Shown here: positions 13,492 through 14,094 of the stretch, in pieces
How positions within the stretch are numbered: the stretch's first letter is position 1
Layout: each line of letters starts with the position of its first letter
NCBI GenBank assembly: GCA_023428465.1
Contig: JAEYXM010000119.1
Coordinates: 1 to 14,094 of the forward strand
Origin: Actinomycetes bacterium
GTDB lineage: Bacteria > Actinomycetota > Actinomycetes > Actinomycetales > Cellulomonadaceae
Reading direction: 5' to 3'
DNA: 14,094 nucleotides
The notes under the pieces: model-generated
Database searches by the model: none
What the model was told of the DNA's origin: nothing
Seen by the model: only the letters and a program-made list of their open reading frames with translations
Program-made: the position numbers and the translations under genes

Positions 13492-14094
13492 TCAGCCGTC
13501 GGACCCGGCGACGTCGACGACGTCGCCGGTGGTCAGGTCGATCAACGTGCGGCCCGCCAGCGGCGCGTCCAGGGTGACCTCGAACACGTCGAGACAGGCC
13601 GGGCCCAGCCAACCCTGGGCGGACACGGTGGACGTCACCTCGAGGCGCACCTCGGTGCCCGTCTGCTCCAGCGCCGTGACCTCGGGGTTGCCGTTGCACG
13701 AGCTCACGGTCATCCGGATGGTCCGGTCGCCGTCCAGGTACGCCTCCCCGAAGGGCACGGCCTTGCGGACCGTGCCCTCGACGGGCCCGTCGAACACCTC
13801 GAACCCGTACGGCACGCCGGCGTCGGCGAGGAGCTCCGCGAGGGCCGCGCACGTCGCCGCACCGCCGTCGTCGCCCGCCGCGACGTCGACCGCGAGGCGC
13901 CCGCCGAGGGTGTCGACGCCGATCCCGGCCACGCCGGGCACGTCGGCCCACACGCCGCTCAGGGCCCTCAGGGCCGCGAGCAGCTCGGCCTCGCTGACCG
14001 CGCGGTCGTAGGCGACCTCCACGACGAGGTCCGACGCCTCGACGGCGGCCGTGACCTCCGGGATCTCGGGGCCTTCGGTCAGGCGCACCTGGAT
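13492..14094 (-). CDS. Unrecognised protein, 5' end off the window
   Basis: I do not recognise this protein. The frame is open through the right edge: codons ATC and CAG precede the GTG at 14088, so that GTG is probably internal and the N-terminus, possibly with a signal peptide, is missing. The visible 200 residues alternate short beta-like stretches with acidic, Ala-rich helices. The first half has LVVEVAYDRAVSEAELLAALR and PGVAGIGVDTLGGRLAVDV, a pattern seen in small alpha/beta accessory domains. The second half has SSCNGNPEVTALEQ and GPACLDVFEVTLDAPL, ending LIDLTTGDVV. Two cysteines 34 residues apart (C131 and C165, counting the GTG as 1) could form a disulfide in an exported domain. It converges on the lactonase gene with a 7-base gap. 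Confidence 0.75.
   Translation of the reverse strand: MQVRLTEGPEIPEVTAAVEASDLVVEVAYDRAVSEAELLAALRALSGVWADVPGVAGIGVDTLGGRLAVDVAAGDDGGAATCAALAELLADAGVPYGFEVFDGPVEGTVRKAVPFGEAYLDGDRTIRMTVSSCNGNPEVTALEQTGTEVRLEVTSTVSAQGWLGPACLDVFEVTLDAPLAGRTLIDLTTGDVVDVAGSDG
13505..13529. terminator. 25-bp palindrome at the convergent 3' ends, possible two-way terminator
   Basis: Perfect 12-base arms CCGGCGACGTCG (13505-13516) and CGACGTCGCCGG (13518-13529) flank a single A. It begins 20 bases after the lactonase TAA and lies in the last codons of the opposing gene (GDVVDVAG), ending 10 bases before that stop. There is no T-tract. The role as a bidirectional terminator is inferred from strength and position. Confidence 0.45.

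Overview
The window is uniformly very GC-rich, has tightly packed genes with many 4-base ATGA stop/start overlaps, and carries promoters of the TANNNT type placed right at start codons. Together with a gene block that matches the order of Mycobacterium tuberculosis Rv0081-Rv0087, this points to a chromosomal segment of a high-GC actinobacterium. I would guess a Micrococcales/Cellulomonas-like organism, but the genus is inference. No rRNA, tRNA, CRISPR array, insertion sequence or phage gene was seen.

Region 1 (1-7477, minus strand) is one operon for a membrane complex related to group 4 [NiFe] hydrogenases and complex I. It is transcribed from an operator/promoter at about 7430-7477 in the order arsR-type regulator, small Fe-S subunit, HyfB-like antiporter subunit, HycD/NuoH-like subunit, HyfE-like subunit, HyfF-like antiporter subunit, and HycE-like large subunit, which runs off the left edge. 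Every structural junction is an ATGA overlap. The large subunit lacks the N-proximal Ni-binding CxxC, so this looks like an energy-converting hydrogenase-related (Ehr) complex and probably not a true hydrogenase. No ferredoxin-type electron input subunit and no hyp maturation gene is in the window.

Region 2 (7517-9031, minus strand) holds a glcD-type FAD-linked 2-hydroxyacid oxidase with its own apparently leaderless GTG start. GC-rich hairpins lie at its 3' end and at the 3' end of the next gene upstream.

Region 3 (9029-13484) is a sugar-acid catabolic module built around a 91-bp divergent promoter region. Leftward run an IlvD/EDD-family sugar-acid dehydratase and an HpcH/HpaI-family aldolase. 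Rightward run an IclR-type regulator and, overlapping it by 4 bases, an SMP-30 family lactonase. The enzymes fit a non-phosphorylative route: sugar lactone to aldonate to 2-keto-3-deoxy acid to pyruvate plus an aldehyde. The GlcD-like oxidase could then oxidise a glycolate- or lactate-like product. The sugar is not identifiable from the sequence, and the entry dehydrogenase and transporter are not in the window.

Region 4 (13492-14094, minus strand) is the 3' part of an unrecognised gene that converges on the lactonase gene. A near-perfect 25-bp palindrome in its last codons may stop transcription in both directions.
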